Shown here piece by piece: positions 33,832 through 42,216 of a stretch of 64,000 nucleotides of DNA (positions are counted from its first letter, which is position 1; each line of letters begins with the position of its first letter). The notes beneath the pieces are model-generated. The model was given only the letters and a program-made list of their open reading frames with translations, searched no databases and was not told the origin of the DNA. The position numbers and the translations under genes were made by a program. Origin of the DNA: Embleya sp051903075 (GTDB taxonomy: Bacteria; Actinomycetota; Actinomycetes; Streptomycetales; Streptomycetaceae); assembly GCF_051903075.1 (NCBI RefSeq), contig NZ_CP182424.1, positions 1 to 64,000 on the forward strand, given 5' to 3'.

Positions 33832-33958
33832 ACGTGGCACCTGCAGCTTGCTCAACGAGGGGTCGGCACTCGCCCCAACCATTCGGTCACATGTTCGTGG
33901 TACCGCGGATCCCACGGCCGAGGCCACGAGCCGACCGCACTCGTCTCAGGGAGAAATG

Positions 33959-34783
33959 ATGATCACCGCGGGTTCGTCCGGCCAGATGACGATCGCCCAA
34001 TTGGCCGAGAGATTTCAGGTCAGCCAGCACACCGTGCGGAAGTGGACGGCGGAGGAAGAGTTTCCCTCTCCCGTGCGCGGTCGCACATCAGTCAAGCGCT
34101 TCGAGGTCGACGAAGTCGACGCCTGGGTGATGAGGCATCGCGCGGCCCATTGGATCAAATTCAAGGGCGGATCGGCATTCAAGAAGGGGAAGTCGTCGCT
34201 CAACCCCCCCGAGGGCGACGACGACGACCTGCTTCCGCTCCGTCGAATCGGCGTCATCGAGGGAAGGCTCCTGGGCCGCGACCCGATCAAGGTGGAAACC
34301 CTGCGCTCTTACATGTCGAAGGGGATTCTCTCCAAGCCGGATCGCGTGCCCGGGGACGGTCTCGTCCCCCAGGTGGAAGAGGCCATGTGGACCCGGAGGT
34401 CTGTGAACCAATACCTCCAAAGGCCACGACAGCGTGTCCGCCGTCCCAAAAGCGCGCCGCAACCTTCGCAGGATACGAAAGCACGCGAACGGCCGTTGCT
34501 CGATCTGGTGTTGCCCGAGGGTGATCCGACAACTTTGCTCACGTTGAAGGACATCGGCGAGCTCGACTTCCAGGTGCGGCGTTACGGCAAGGGACCGCTC
34601 AAGGAGTCCTCCCTGGTCAACTACCTCTCGCAAGGATTGCTAGCCAAGGCGGACCGAACGCCCGGCGACGGCGGGATTCCGTCCGTCACCGAGGACTCGT
34701 GGTACCTCAGCACCGTGGACAGGTTCGTCCGTCGCCCTGGACGGGTCGGCAAGAACGCCCGTTGGCGCACAAACCCGAACTAG
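33959..34783 (+). CDS. Excisionase/MerR-type HTH DNA-binding protein 1
   Basis: The 274-residue protein opens with an AlpA/MerR-like helix-turn-helix: MTIAQLAERFQVSQHTVRKW, then FPSPVRGRTSVKRFEVDEVDAWV, the usual order of helix-turn-helix and wing. Two further modules follow, each with a 'DLLPLRRIGVI ... LRSYMSKGILSKPDRVPGDG ... MWTRRSVNQYL' pattern, one at about residues 80-160 and one at about 190-260. Three DNA-contacting modules in one chain suggest recognition of a long or repeated site. ATG 33959 is preferred over 33956 for spacing from AGGGAG. The next gene is a paralogue. Confidence 0.72.
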   Translation: MITAGSSGQMTIAQLAERFQVSQHTVRKWTAEEEFPSPVRGRTSVKRFEVDEVDAWVMRHRAAHWIKFKGGSAFKKGKSSLNPPEGDDDDLLPLRRIGVIEGRLLGRDPIKVETLRSYMSKGILSKPDRVPGDGLVPQVEEAMWTRRSVNQYLQRPRQRVRRPKSAPQPSQDTKARERPLLDLVLPEGDPTTLLTLKDIGELDFQVRRYGKGPLKESSLVNYLSQGLLAKADRTPGDGGIPSVTEDSWYLSTVDRFVRRPGRVGKNARWRTNPN

Positions 34784-34859
34784 CGATGTCCGACCGAACT
34801 GCGCGAGGCGACGCCCTTCTGCACCTGCGCCGCTCGGCCTACGAGACGAAGGAACGACT

Positions 34860-35642
34860 ATGAGCAGCAGCGCCGGCACCCAACGCATCGATCAGGCAGG
34901 CATCGCCGAGCGGTACGGCGAGCGCGCACAGACGGTGGAGGCATGGACGCGTCTTCTCAACTTTCCCGCCGCGGTTGGCCCCGGCGAGTGGGATCCGGTG
35001 AAGGTCGACGCGTGGGTGCGCGGCAACCGTCCCCAGTCGTGGCCCGGTAAGCCGCAAGGCGAGACCATCGTCGCTCGCCGTGCCAACCCGCCGGCCGACG
35101 ATCGCGTCCAGGCCCTCGGACAAGAGACTCCCCCATCGGAGCCCGCGCCCCGCCCGGGCGTGCGGCCCAGCATCGAACAGGGCGAAACGCTCGGTCTCAA
35201 AGATCTGGCCCTGAGATACACCGTGCACGAGTCGGCTGCCAAAGCTTGGTCAGAACGGCCGGGATTCCCTGCCAAAGTCACTGGGCGGCGCTGGGATGCG
35301 AACGAGGTCGACGTTTGGGTGAAGAAGCATCGGCCCCACCGGACCGAGAACCGCCGGTACCAGGCGCCGAAGCCGAGAGTCGTGAACGAGCCGCCTGCGG
35401 GCGATCCGGACGACCTGTTGGACCTGAGTGAGTTCGGGGAGATCCTCGGCAACGTCCAAGGGGAGGAGCCCGTTCCCAGGACGACGATGGCCTCCTACAT
35501 GTACCGAGGTCAAATCCCGGGGCCGGACCGTGTTCCCGGGGATCGCAAGCGACCCGTGGTGCCCGAGTTGATGTGGACCCGGAAAACGATCAACGACTAT
35601 GTTCTGAAGAGAGAGTTCCCCTGGCAGCAGAGCCAAACTTGA
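34860..35642 (+). CDS. Excisionase/MerR-type HTH DNA-binding protein 2
   Basis: The 260-residue paralogue of the preceding protein has two helix-turn-helix-like modules (IDQAGIAERYGERAQTVEAW with AVGPGEWDPVKVDAWV, and LGLKDLALRYTVHESAAKAW with VTGRRWDANEVDVWVKKHRP), followed by the shared end module DDLLDLSEFGEIL, MASYMYRGQIPGPDRVPGDR and MWTRKTINDYVLKR. It is likely to bind DNA together with, or in competition with, its neighbour. It lies 76 bases downstream in the same direction and probably shares the promoter at 33803. Confidence 0.7.
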   Translation: MSSSAGTQRIDQAGIAERYGERAQTVEAWTRLLNFPAAVGPGEWDPVKVDAWVRGNRPQSWPGKPQGETIVARRANPPADDRVQALGQETPPSEPAPRPGVRPSIEQGETLGLKDLALRYTVHESAAKAWSERPGFPAKVTGRRWDANEVDVWVKKHRPHRTENRRYQAPKPRVVNEPPAGDPDDLLDLSEFGEILGNVQGEEPVPRTTMASYMYRGQIPGPDRVPGDRKRPVVPELMWTRKTINDYVLKREFPWQQSQT

Positions 35643-35699
35643 GCTGTTCCTCTTCCACGTAGCGGGGCCGCCCCCGGCATGACGCTGTTGGTTCATTCA

Positions 35700-36010
35700 G
35701 TTCCTGCTTCGCCCCGTCGACTTGTTCGGCGGGGCGAAGCGCTGCGAAGTGGCTGGTTCGGGTGTCGGCCCGTGGTGTTTCGGTGAGGTGGGCGTCGATG
35801 CGGGCGAGGTTGATGGCAGCGCCGGGCAGTTTTGGTACTGAAGGCCTGCCTTCGCCAGGCCCCGGTAGCGGAATCTGCGCAGTCCGCAGCGTTGGACCCT
35901 TCGGAGATGCTGCCTTCGCGTAGCGGTCCTTCCAGGTATCGGTTTGCTGCTCGGCGCGGCTGTGCCGGATGACCTCGTGTTCCTCCCGGTGCCGCAGCAT
36001 GATCTCCCGA
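35700..36010 (-). pseudogene. Decayed IS1182-type transposase remnant
   Basis: On the minus strand, pieces of an IS1182-family transposase C-terminus occur in order but in different frames: REEHEVIRHSRAEQQTDTWK, then GLRRFRYRGLAKA, then INLARIDAHLTETPRADTRT. The frame changes at least twice, so no functional enzyme can be made. No intact ends were found. Confidence 0.6.
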
Positions 36011-36643
36011 GGGCGCCCGGTAGCCGAGCCCGCACAGTCGCGCAGGTGACGGCAAGGGCGCCGACAGCGGTGTCACACTGCTCAAGCCACCGAGTTGGAC
36101 GCGGACGCGGAGCCGTTCTCGATGGGCGGCGCGCAGGATCGAGGTGAACCTCATCTCGTCTCCGCTGGTGGTGGCCGCCGCCCGGCTCTCGGTGAAGGTG
36201 GGCACGTCGAGAAAATCGCACAGCAGGGCCCCAGGACGAACCGCAGGACGTGGTTGACGATGGATTTTCCGGCGCGGGTGCGGCACTGGCTTTCCGATAG
36301 GGCTACGCGCTTGAGCCGGTTGTGGCGTTGACCGCGTCGGCGAGCCGGACGCAGGGCATCCGTGCATGTGCGCAACCGTCGCAGAACCCTCTCGCACGGG
36401 CGCAGGGGTGTACGACCAACGATCCTGGCGATTCGGGCGCAGATTCGCGGTAACCCGCCGCGTCCCATCTGATCGTTCGTGCCGACGTCGAGAGAGGCAA
36501 GTCGCCGAAGTTCCTACGCGAGGGGCAGGCGGCCGCGGCGGTGCGCACGCTCCCGGATGCAGTGAGCAGCGCCCGCGACCAGGACGTCGACGCGTCGGTC
36601 GTACTGCCCGCACTCGCCACTGCGGCGCGACAGACCGGTCAGA
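36011..36643. other. Gene-free stretch
   Basis: No supported gene; probably more decayed insertion-sequence DNA, but no recognisable motif outside 35700-36010. Confidence 0.45.
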
Positions 36644-36672
36644 TTTTATAAAGTACGATACTTGAGTACGAT
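36644..36672 (+). promoter_or_regulatory. TTGTAT-17-TACGAT family promoter (methyltransferase gene)
   Basis: TTTTAT (36644-36649), AAAGTACGATACTTGAG, TACGAT (36667-36672). The next supported gene starts 163 bases downstream. Confidence 0.7.
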
Positions 36673-36834
36673 TAGTCGGCGTCGCGGCTCGGTGGCTGCA
36701 CGACAGTCGTGGTCACTGCCGCCGGTTGCGCGGACCCTGCTGTTCCGGAAGGCACACCACGCGTCCCTCATGCATGCCGCGCGTCGCCATGGAGAACGGA
36801 TGCCCGTTCCTTGCACTGACTCCGGAGACCTTCG

Positions 36835-38142
36835 ATGCACTCCCCCACACTCCCTCACCGTCTATACAGGCGCCTCGTCATCCATATGCAGCGCGAAGTC
36901 GGCAGCGCGGCCGTGTCCTGGGCCCACGGAATGGCCTGGGCCATGCATGCCGTCGAGTACGGATTGGTCGACACGCCATCGCCCAGGTGCCCAGACGACA
37001 CGCGACGAGTGCTGGAGTCGCTCGCGCTGGCTCATCCCGCCCTTGAGATGCTTGCCGACGGGCAGGTGGTCGACGTCTGGGACACCTTCCCGAGTCAGTC
37101 CACCTGGCTCGCAGCCACAGATTTCTGGCGCAGCCACCCCGCGGTCGACGGCCCACACCGAGTGGACGGATTCGAACTCGGGAACGCCTACCAGGCGCTG
37201 TCGGATGAGGCTCGCAAGGGCCGGGCGCTGTGCCAGACCCCGCCTTGGATCGCGCAGTTGCTCCTGGATCTTGCCCTGCAGCCTGCGACTCGTGACGTGG
37301 GCCCCGCCGAGGTCCGGATGATCGACCCCTCCTGCGGAACCGGGCACATCCTGGTCACCGCGTTCCATTCAGCTCGGGTATATCGGCCTCCGGGTCGCGG
37401 CCCAAGTGGGTGGCCGTCCACGGAGGGGGCCCTTGAGCGCGCGCTGCGGACGGTTCACGGGGTGGACTTGGATCCCTATGCCGTGGCTCTGTCCCGGTAC
37501 CGGCTGCTCGCCACCACTGCGGCGATCTTGAGGGGACGGATCGACGCAGTTCCCACAGCGTGGCCGATCCAGGTGGTTGCCGGCGACTCGCTGCTGGGCG
37601 CAGGCATCCCGCTGCTGGAGCGTGGGCAGTACCACGCCGTAGTGGGCAACCCGCCGTACATCATCGCGTCCGACCCGAAGGTACGAGCGCGGATCCGCGC
37701 GGCCTACCCACGGGTCGCGCACGGAAAATTCTCGCTGGCCCTGCCGTTCTGCCAGTTGATGTTCGAACTCGCCGTACCTGGCGGCCGCATCGCACAGCTC
37801 ACTGCGAACTCGTTCATGAAACGGGAGTTCGGACGTCGGTTCGTCGAGGAATACCTTCCCGACTTCGACATGCGCATGGTCATCGATACCAGCGGGGCCT
37901 ACATCCCCGGACACGGAACGCCGACCGTGATCCTCCTCCACCGCAATCGACCGCCCCAGGACGACCGGGTCTTCACGGTTCTCGGAGTCCGCGGCGAGCC
38001 CAACATTCCCGAGGACCCTTCGCGGGGGCGGGTGTGGACAGCCATCGAGGAGGCCGTTCGCTCGCGGATTGCGCTGGACGAATTCCATGAAGGCCTGCGC
38101 GCTCACGTTCGGGCCAGCAACGAGAATCATGATGTTGTATAA
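36835..38142 (+). CDS. N6-adenine DNA methyltransferase, short BREX-2 PglX-like
   Basis: The 435-residue protein has the SAM-binding motif DPSCGTGHI (164-172), the helper stretch HGVDLDPYAVALSRYRLLA, the catalytic NPPY motif at 272-275 (VVGNPPYII) and the segment TANSFMKREFGRRFVEEYLPD, then VIDTSGAYIPGHGTPTVILLHR, which closely recalls PglX of type-2 BREX systems. It should methylate adenine N6 in DNA. Full PglX proteins are roughly 1200 residues; this one stops soon after the catalytic domain and lacks the large C-terminal specificity part. Its stop codon (TAA) lies inside the TTGTAT element of the next gene, so it may have been cut by recombination there. No other BREX gene is in the window. 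Confidence 0.8.
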   Translation: MHSPTLPHRLYRRLVIHMQREVGSAAVSWAHGMAWAMHAVEYGLVDTPSPRCPDDTRRVLESLALAHPALEMLADGQVVDVWDTFPSQSTWLAATDFWRSHPAVDGPHRVDGFELGNAYQALSDEARKGRALCQTPPWIAQLLLDLALQPATRDVGPAEVRMIDPSCGTGHILVTAFHSARVYRPPGRGPSGWPSTEGALERALRTVHGVDLDPYAVALSRYRLLATTAAILRGRIDAVPTAWPIQVVAGDSLLGAGIPLLERGQYHAVVGNPPYIIASDPKVRARIRAAYPRVAHGKFSLALPFCQLMFELAVPGGRIAQLTANSFMKREFGRRFVEEYLPDFDMRMVIDTSGAYIPGHGTPTVILLHRNRPPQDDRVFTVLGVRGEPNIPEDPSRGRVWTAIEEAVRSRIALDEFHEGLRAHVRASNENHDVV

Positions 38143-38163
38143 AGATCTCTTTCACGGTACGAT
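38135..38163 (+). promoter_or_regulatory. TTGTAT-17-TACGAT family promoter (DUF3263 gene)
   Basis: TTGTAT (38135-38140), AAAGATCTCTTTCACGG, TACGAT (38158-38163). It overlaps the end of the methyltransferase gene. Confidence 0.78.
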
Positions 38164-38285
38164 CGTCAGGTTCGAGTCGCTCCGTACGCCCGTAACCCGC
38201 TCCCAGCAGGCGCGCATCCGGCCAGGCGACGGTCCAGGAAGCGCTCGATCCTTCGACACTCCGGACTACCCTTGTGGAGGTCACG

Positions 38286-38594
38286 ATGCCCATTCCGTCC
38301 GATCCGACGTCGACGCCGAGCACCCCCTCACGACTCTCGGCGGACGCGGTGCTGGAGTTCGAGCTGACCCACTGGAGCCGCCACCCGCCGGTCTCGCCCA
38401 CTGTGAAGGATGCCGAGATCTGGAAAGAGTTCGAAGTTCTTCCCGTCCGTTACTACCAAAAGCTGAACATGTTGCTGGATGATCCGGCCCCCCTCCCTCG
38501 CTACATCCCCATGACCAACTCCCTTCGCAGGCTGCGCGACACCCGCCGGGAAGCACGGCAGCAGCCCCGTCCGGCGGGCTCCGAACGCGGCTGA
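38286..38594 (+). CDS. DUF3263 protein
   Basis: The 102-residue protein has the DUF3263 pattern common in actinobacteria: AVLEFELTHWSRHPP, EIWKEFEVLPVRYYQKLNMLLDD, then MTNSLRRLRDTRREAR. The core looks like a small helix-turn-helix (EFEVLPVRYYQKLN), so DNA binding is plausible, but no function is proven. ATG 38286 follows GGAGG at five bases. It has its own promoter at 38135. Confidence 0.78.
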   Translation: MPIPSDPTSTPSTPSRLSADAVLEFELTHWSRHPPVSPTVKDAEIWKEFEVLPVRYYQKLNMLLDDPAPLPRYIPMTNSLRRLRDTRREARQQPRPAGSERG

Positions 38595-38913
38595 GGACAA
38601 GGCCCTCGACATCACGGGTCGTCGAGAGCAACGGCTCCGACCGATCGCCCCAGCACGCGCCCTCTGTTCAAATCGGCCGCCTCCTCGCGGCATCACAAGG
38701 CGCCGTTGCAGGTCTCGGCGTGGCCGTGCTCGGTTGCCGACGTCGTGCTGCGGGAACTGATGGCCTGGGCTACGGCCTCGCACCGACCCGCGTGGCCTCT
38801 CCGCCGGGCTGCCCCCTCCGGCCCCGCTGTGCGGCGCTCTTGGACGACCGAGACGCCACGGATTGACACCCGCGCATCGAAGAACCCAGAGATCTCCGAA
38901 GGAAAGGAACACC
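38595..38913. other. Gene-free stretch
   Basis: Nothing supported; about 320 bases of GC-rich sequence without ribosome site, hairpin or family promoter. Confidence 0.4.
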
Positions 38914-39405
38914 ATGAAGGTGGGACGAGGCTTTGTGCAACAGCACTTGGACGCCGGGGTTCACCCGGCAACCGGCCGGCCTCTGCTGCGCCAGGAAGAA
39001 GGGGAAGGACCGCCTCCGACGTGCGGGAGCTGTCTGTTCTTGGTCGCCCGAGCTCTCAAGGACGGGAGCATTCGCCTGAAGTGCGGATTCAAGCGAACCC
39101 GTCGACGCGGCTTGGATCTGCGCCCGAACTATCCCGCCTGCGACGTCTTCGAACCCGGTGTCGCCTGCCGAGCGGAAGGCGGGATTCGGAACAGCTGGCG
39201 GTCCTTGGACAGCACCCCCGAGAGTGCCATCGCGCTCGGCTGGTTCACCGCGTCCACACCCGAGGGGAATCGGGTCCCCGTTCCCCCGCGCCCAGGAGTT
39301 GCCGACTTCGACGAGGCGTACGCCCCCGATGTCGAGCGCCTTCGAGCACAGTCGTGGTGGGACTCGAAGAACAAGTGCTGGACGGGACGACGGCGGATCG
39401 CGTGA
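38914..39405 (+). CDS. Unknown cysteine-containing protein
   Basis: The 163-residue product has a CGSC ... CGFK ... ACDVF cysteine pattern at about residues 35-90, a possible zinc or iron-sulfur site, in PTCGSCLFLVAR and LKCGFKRTRRRGLDLRPNYPACDVF. The C-terminal half contains VADFDEAYAPDVERLRAQSWWDSKNKCW. No family is recognised. ATG 38914 follows AAAGGA. It is probably expressed from the promoter at 38135 or an unseen one. Confidence 0.62.
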   Translation: MKVGRGFVQQHLDAGVHPATGRPLLRQEEGEGPPPTCGSCLFLVARALKDGSIRLKCGFKRTRRRGLDLRPNYPACDVFEPGVACRAEGGIRNSWRSLDSTPESAIALGWFTASTPEGNRVPVPPRPGVADFDEAYAPDVERLRAQSWWDSKNKCWTGRRRIA

Positions 39406-39514
39406 TTCGTACCGCGCACGCACGTAGCCCGGAGAGCGCCATGCTCGGGCTGCGTCCGCACCCTGCGGCCCGCCCGACGCCCGCGTCCGCGTTCCATAGA
39501 ACGCACTAACGGCA

Positions 39515-39543
39515 TGACATAAAGCTTACTTTTCACGTACCAA
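39515..39543 (+). promoter_or_regulatory. TTGTAT-17-TACGAT family promoter (DUF4007 gene)
   Basis: TGACAT (39515-39520), AAAGCTTACTTTTCACG, TACCAA (39538-39543). AAAG, spacing and G-TAC are kept. Confidence 0.6.
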
Positions 39544-39549
39544 CATTAT

Positions 39550-39570
39550 TTGTCGGGGAGGCCCCGACAA
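39550..39570 (+). promoter_or_regulatory. Hairpin at the predicted 5' end of the DUF4007 transcript
   Basis: TTGTCGGGG, AGG, CCCCGACAA: a perfect nine-base stem starting about seven bases after the -10, so the mRNA should begin in it. A 5' stabiliser, pause site or operator are all possible. Confidence 0.55.
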
Positions 39571-39851
39571 TTGGGCCCTCCCCAACCCGATCCCCGACGG
39601 GCATCGACCCGGGCCCACCCGCCACCTCGAGTCGAGACATGCATGTGCGGCCCCATTCGGGGCCATGCCTCGGGGCGAGGCTGCGTCACCGGCGGCGGAT
39701 TCAACCCCGACGATGGGGTGCCGGTGCGGCCGCGACCAGGACGATCATTCGTGGCGCGGGCCCTCAGACGGGCGGCCCGCACGCACCGACGACCGCAGCC
39801 AAGCGAAATCCCTCCAGACCTTCACGAACCAGGAACGAAAGGCCTTTCACT

Positions 39852-40871
39852 GTGGTCGATGACTCGTCCCCCTTCGCGCACTGCCTGCGCGCATTCGGAC
39901 GTCAGGGCAGTTACGTTCCCCGATACGGTTGGCTCTTGAAGGTCCACGAAACCCTCCTGGCCGATCCCCTCGCGTTCACGCGCGAAGACGCCCCGACCAC
40001 GCTCGGCGTCGGCTCCAGCATGGTCCGGTCCATGAAGTTTTGGGCCCATGCATTCGGTCTGATCGAAGCATCCTCCAAACGCAAAGGCTCATACAGACCT
40101 ACTTCGCGAGGTCGCTGGCTGTTGGATGTCGACGGCGCCGATCCCTATCTGGAGGATTTCGGCAGCCTGTGGCTCCTGCACTGGTGGTTGCTCACCGCAC
40201 ACCCGTGCCACGTGCCGAGCTGGCTCTACCTGTTCGGACACACGCCAACTACCCGAGTGGACTGGGAGCATTTCAGACGTTCAGTCCTGCGTGCGGCGAC
40301 ATCACGGCAAGCGGAAGCCCTGGACAGCGAGAAGCGCAAGTGGACGGCTCCGGGCGCCCAGGCGCTCGACAGGGATGTGTGGGCCATCGGAAACATGTAC
40401 GTGAGCAGGGAGGACCCCGATTCCACCGGCCGCCGCGGATCCGGCCTGGAGGACATGTTGTCGAGTCAGTTCCGTACGCTCGGGCTTCTCGAACGCAACG
40501 GGAACGCGTCCGTGATGGTGAATCGCCTCGCAGGGCGTGCCGCGCCGGACGAAATTCTCGCCTACACCTGCCTCGATCACGCACGCCGCACCGGAAGCGA
40601 GGGCATGATCGCGTTGCCTCGTCTGGCCACGGATCGTCAGGGCCCCGGCCGGCTTCTGCTCGTCGACTCCAAACACCTGCACGAGGGCCTGCGACGTGTC
40701 GCGTACGCCAGGCCCGAGCTCGGGCTGACCGTCCTGGAATCCGTGGGACAGCCCTGCCTTGCATACCCCGACGGTGCCAGCGTGGCGGCAAAACGGATCC
40801 TGGACCGCCTGTACCCTCATGCTCGCCTCCGGCCCGTCATCGACACCGGGCGGATGGAGTGTGAGGTGTAG
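39852..40871 (+). CDS. DUF4007 protein
   Basis: The 339-residue protein follows the DUF4007 pattern: FGRQGSYVPRYGWLLKVHETL, TTLGVGSSMVRSMKFWAHAFGLI, PTSRGRWLLDVDGADPYLEDFGSLWLLHWWL and a C-terminal part with DRDVWAIGNMYV. From memory, DUF4007 genes are often found near PAPS-reductase-like genes of DNA sulfur modification and in defence islands; no such partner is present here. The fold suggests winged-helix DNA binding around LGVGSSMVRSMKFW. The GTG at 39852 starts the first conserved block; GAAAGG lies upstream. A 300-base leader separates it from its promoter. Confidence 0.75.
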   Translation: MVDDSSPFAHCLRAFGRQGSYVPRYGWLLKVHETLLADPLAFTREDAPTTLGVGSSMVRSMKFWAHAFGLIEASSKRKGSYRPTSRGRWLLDVDGADPYLEDFGSLWLLHWWLLTAHPCHVPSWLYLFGHTPTTRVDWEHFRRSVLRAATSRQAEALDSEKRKWTAPGAQALDRDVWAIGNMYVSREDPDSTGRRGSGLEDMLSSQFRTLGLLERNGNASVMVNRLAGRAAPDEILAYTCLDHARRTGSEGMIALPRLATDRQGPGRLLLVDSKHLHEGLRRVAYARPELGLTVLESVGQPCLAYPDGASVAAKRILDRLYPHARLRPVIDTGRMECEV

Positions 40872-41012
40872 GCGCCGCAGCACAGCCCAGCAGATGGATT
40901 CGGTCGCCTCTGCTGTGCATCGCCCTACCTGGGCGAGGTTCGCACTCGGGCGTAACCACCACGAACGCGCGTCACAGCCTGGACCGGCGAGTCGGGTCGG
41001 GCACATCAAATT

Positions 41013-41038
41013 AACCCCCCTTTTAGGGAGGGTTTTTG
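41013..41038 (+). terminator. Rho-independent terminator
   Basis: An AACCCCCC / GGGAGGGTT stem with loop TTTTA followed by a T run (41032-41037), between the DUF4007 gene and the HicA-like gene. Confidence 0.6.
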
Positions 41039-41077
41039 ATAGACTTGGACTTGCCGACGACAGGGGGAGAGACCGTC

Positions 41078-41272
41078 ATGGGATCCAAGAAGGACATCAA
41101 CAAGCTGCTCCGGGCCTTGAAGAAGCAAGACTTCAGGATCGAGCGGGCCTCCAATCACCACAAGGTGTACAAGGGCAAACAGCTCGTGGTGGTGCTGGCC
41201 GCGACGCCTTCCGATCACCGGGGCATACTGAATGCCCTTGCGATCCTCAAAAAGGCAGGCTTCGAACCGTGA
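41078..41272 (+). CDS. HicA-like mRNA interferase toxin
   Basis: The 64-residue protein has the HicA double-stranded-RNA-binding-like pattern: KKDINKLLRALKKQDFRIER, the conserved ASNHHKVYK, where HicA proteins have G-SHH, then VVVLAATPSDHRGILNALAILKKAGF. HicA cleaves mRNA during translation and uses the conserved His. The length is typical. ATG 41078 follows a GGGGGAGA site. The gene downstream is not a normal HicB but a fusion-like protein with an HTH and is the probable antitoxin. Confidence 0.78.
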   Translation: MGSKKDINKLLRALKKQDFRIERASNHHKVYKGKQLVVVLAATPSDHRGILNALAILKKAGFEP

Positions 41273-41349
41273 CATCCGCAGATCTCCCCGGACGCAAGGC
41301 ACGCCCGGGGAGATCGCTCCCGCCTCAGCCACAGGAAGGAACACCCGCC

Positions 41350-41838
41350 ATGCCCGAGTGGGCAGCACGCGTCGAAATCGAAGGCAGTCCTGCGGAATCC
41401 GCAGTTCTGGTGGTCAGCACCCGCCTTGCCGACAACTCCCCGGCGGTCGGGACTACCGACGCAGGCACCCTCGTCGCCCGGATCGCGCTCGAGGCCGCCG
41501 ATCTGCGCAACGCCGTGGACGCAGCCCTGCAGCTCGTCACCGACGCGGCTCGGGCCGCGGGCCTCGGCGAGACCGTCGTCGCCGTCGAGGTCACGTCGTG
41601 GCAGGATTTCGAACGCGTCGAGGCACTGCGACCCCGCGTCCCCGAACTCTGGGGTGGCATCGAGGTGGCCGAGTGCCTGAAGGTGAGTCCCCGGCGTGTT
41701 CGTGAACTCGCGAGCGATCACCCGGACTTCCCCAAGAAGGTGGCGCATCCGCGCTGCGGAGCCCTCTACCTGGCTGCGGAAGTGCGCACTTTCGAGAAGG
41801 GATGGGATCGCAAGCCCGGCCGACCTCGCACCCGGTAG
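41350..41838 (+). CDS. Probable antitoxin with C-terminal HTH
   Basis: The 162-residue protein has an N-terminal alpha/beta domain (WAARVEIEGSPAESAVLVVSTRLADN, then a helix RNAVDAALQLVTDAARAAG, then VVAVEVTSWQDFERV), with the size and strand-helix pattern of a HicB-like or ferredoxin-like antitoxin domain. A C-terminal MerR/excisionase-type helix-turn-helix follows (LWGGIEVAECLKVSPRRVREL, HPDFPKKV, GALYLAAEVRTF). The toxin-first order and 77-base gap fit a toxin-antitoxin pair that represses its own promoter. Assignment is by context; the family is not certain. Confidence 0.6.
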   Translation: MPEWAARVEIEGSPAESAVLVVSTRLADNSPAVGTTDAGTLVARIALEAADLRNAVDAALQLVTDAARAAGLGETVVAVEVTSWQDFERVEALRPRVPELWGGIEVAECLKVSPRRVRELASDHPDFPKKVAHPRCGALYLAAEVRTFEKGWDRKPGRPRTR

Positions 41839-41857
41839 TCCCGCCCCCTCTCGGCGT

Positions 41858-41892
41858 ATCGCCCCGGCCCTGCATCCTTGGGCCGGGGCGAT
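41858..41892 (+). terminator. Hairpin terminator after the toxin-antitoxin pair
   Basis: Perfect 13-base arms (ATCGCCCCGGCCC and its complement) around a nine-base loop, 19 bases after the stop codon. Confidence 0.8.
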
Positions 41893-42104
41893 TCACGTCA
41901 CGCCCCGGAAAGGGCGACCGGACGGACCGAGCACTTCCGACGAGCAAGCCAGGGCGTGCCTCGGACACCGACCGCGTTCGATCCGGATGCAAGAACCCCG
42001 AGGAAGTCCGGGCGACGGCGCAGTAACGGAGGCCGCGCTCCGGTCACGCCAAAGGGCGTTCCCAGAAGGTGACGTATGTCCACGGGGACGAAGCAGCGAG
42101 CTTG

Positions 42105-42133
42105 TTGTATAAGGATTATTTTCGATGTAGCAT
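42105..42133 (+). promoter_or_regulatory. TTGTAT-17-TACGAT family promoter (42217 gene)
   Basis: TTGTAT (42105-42110), AAGGATTATTTTCGATG, TAGCAT (42128-42133), 84 bases before the start codon. Confidence 0.72.
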
Positions 42134-42216
42134 AGAGTCGGAATGCACCGCAGGAAATCTCCGACATCCGCGAATGCCAAACCCGTTGCAGCGACGGCTA
42201 CTTCCCGAGGTCCACC

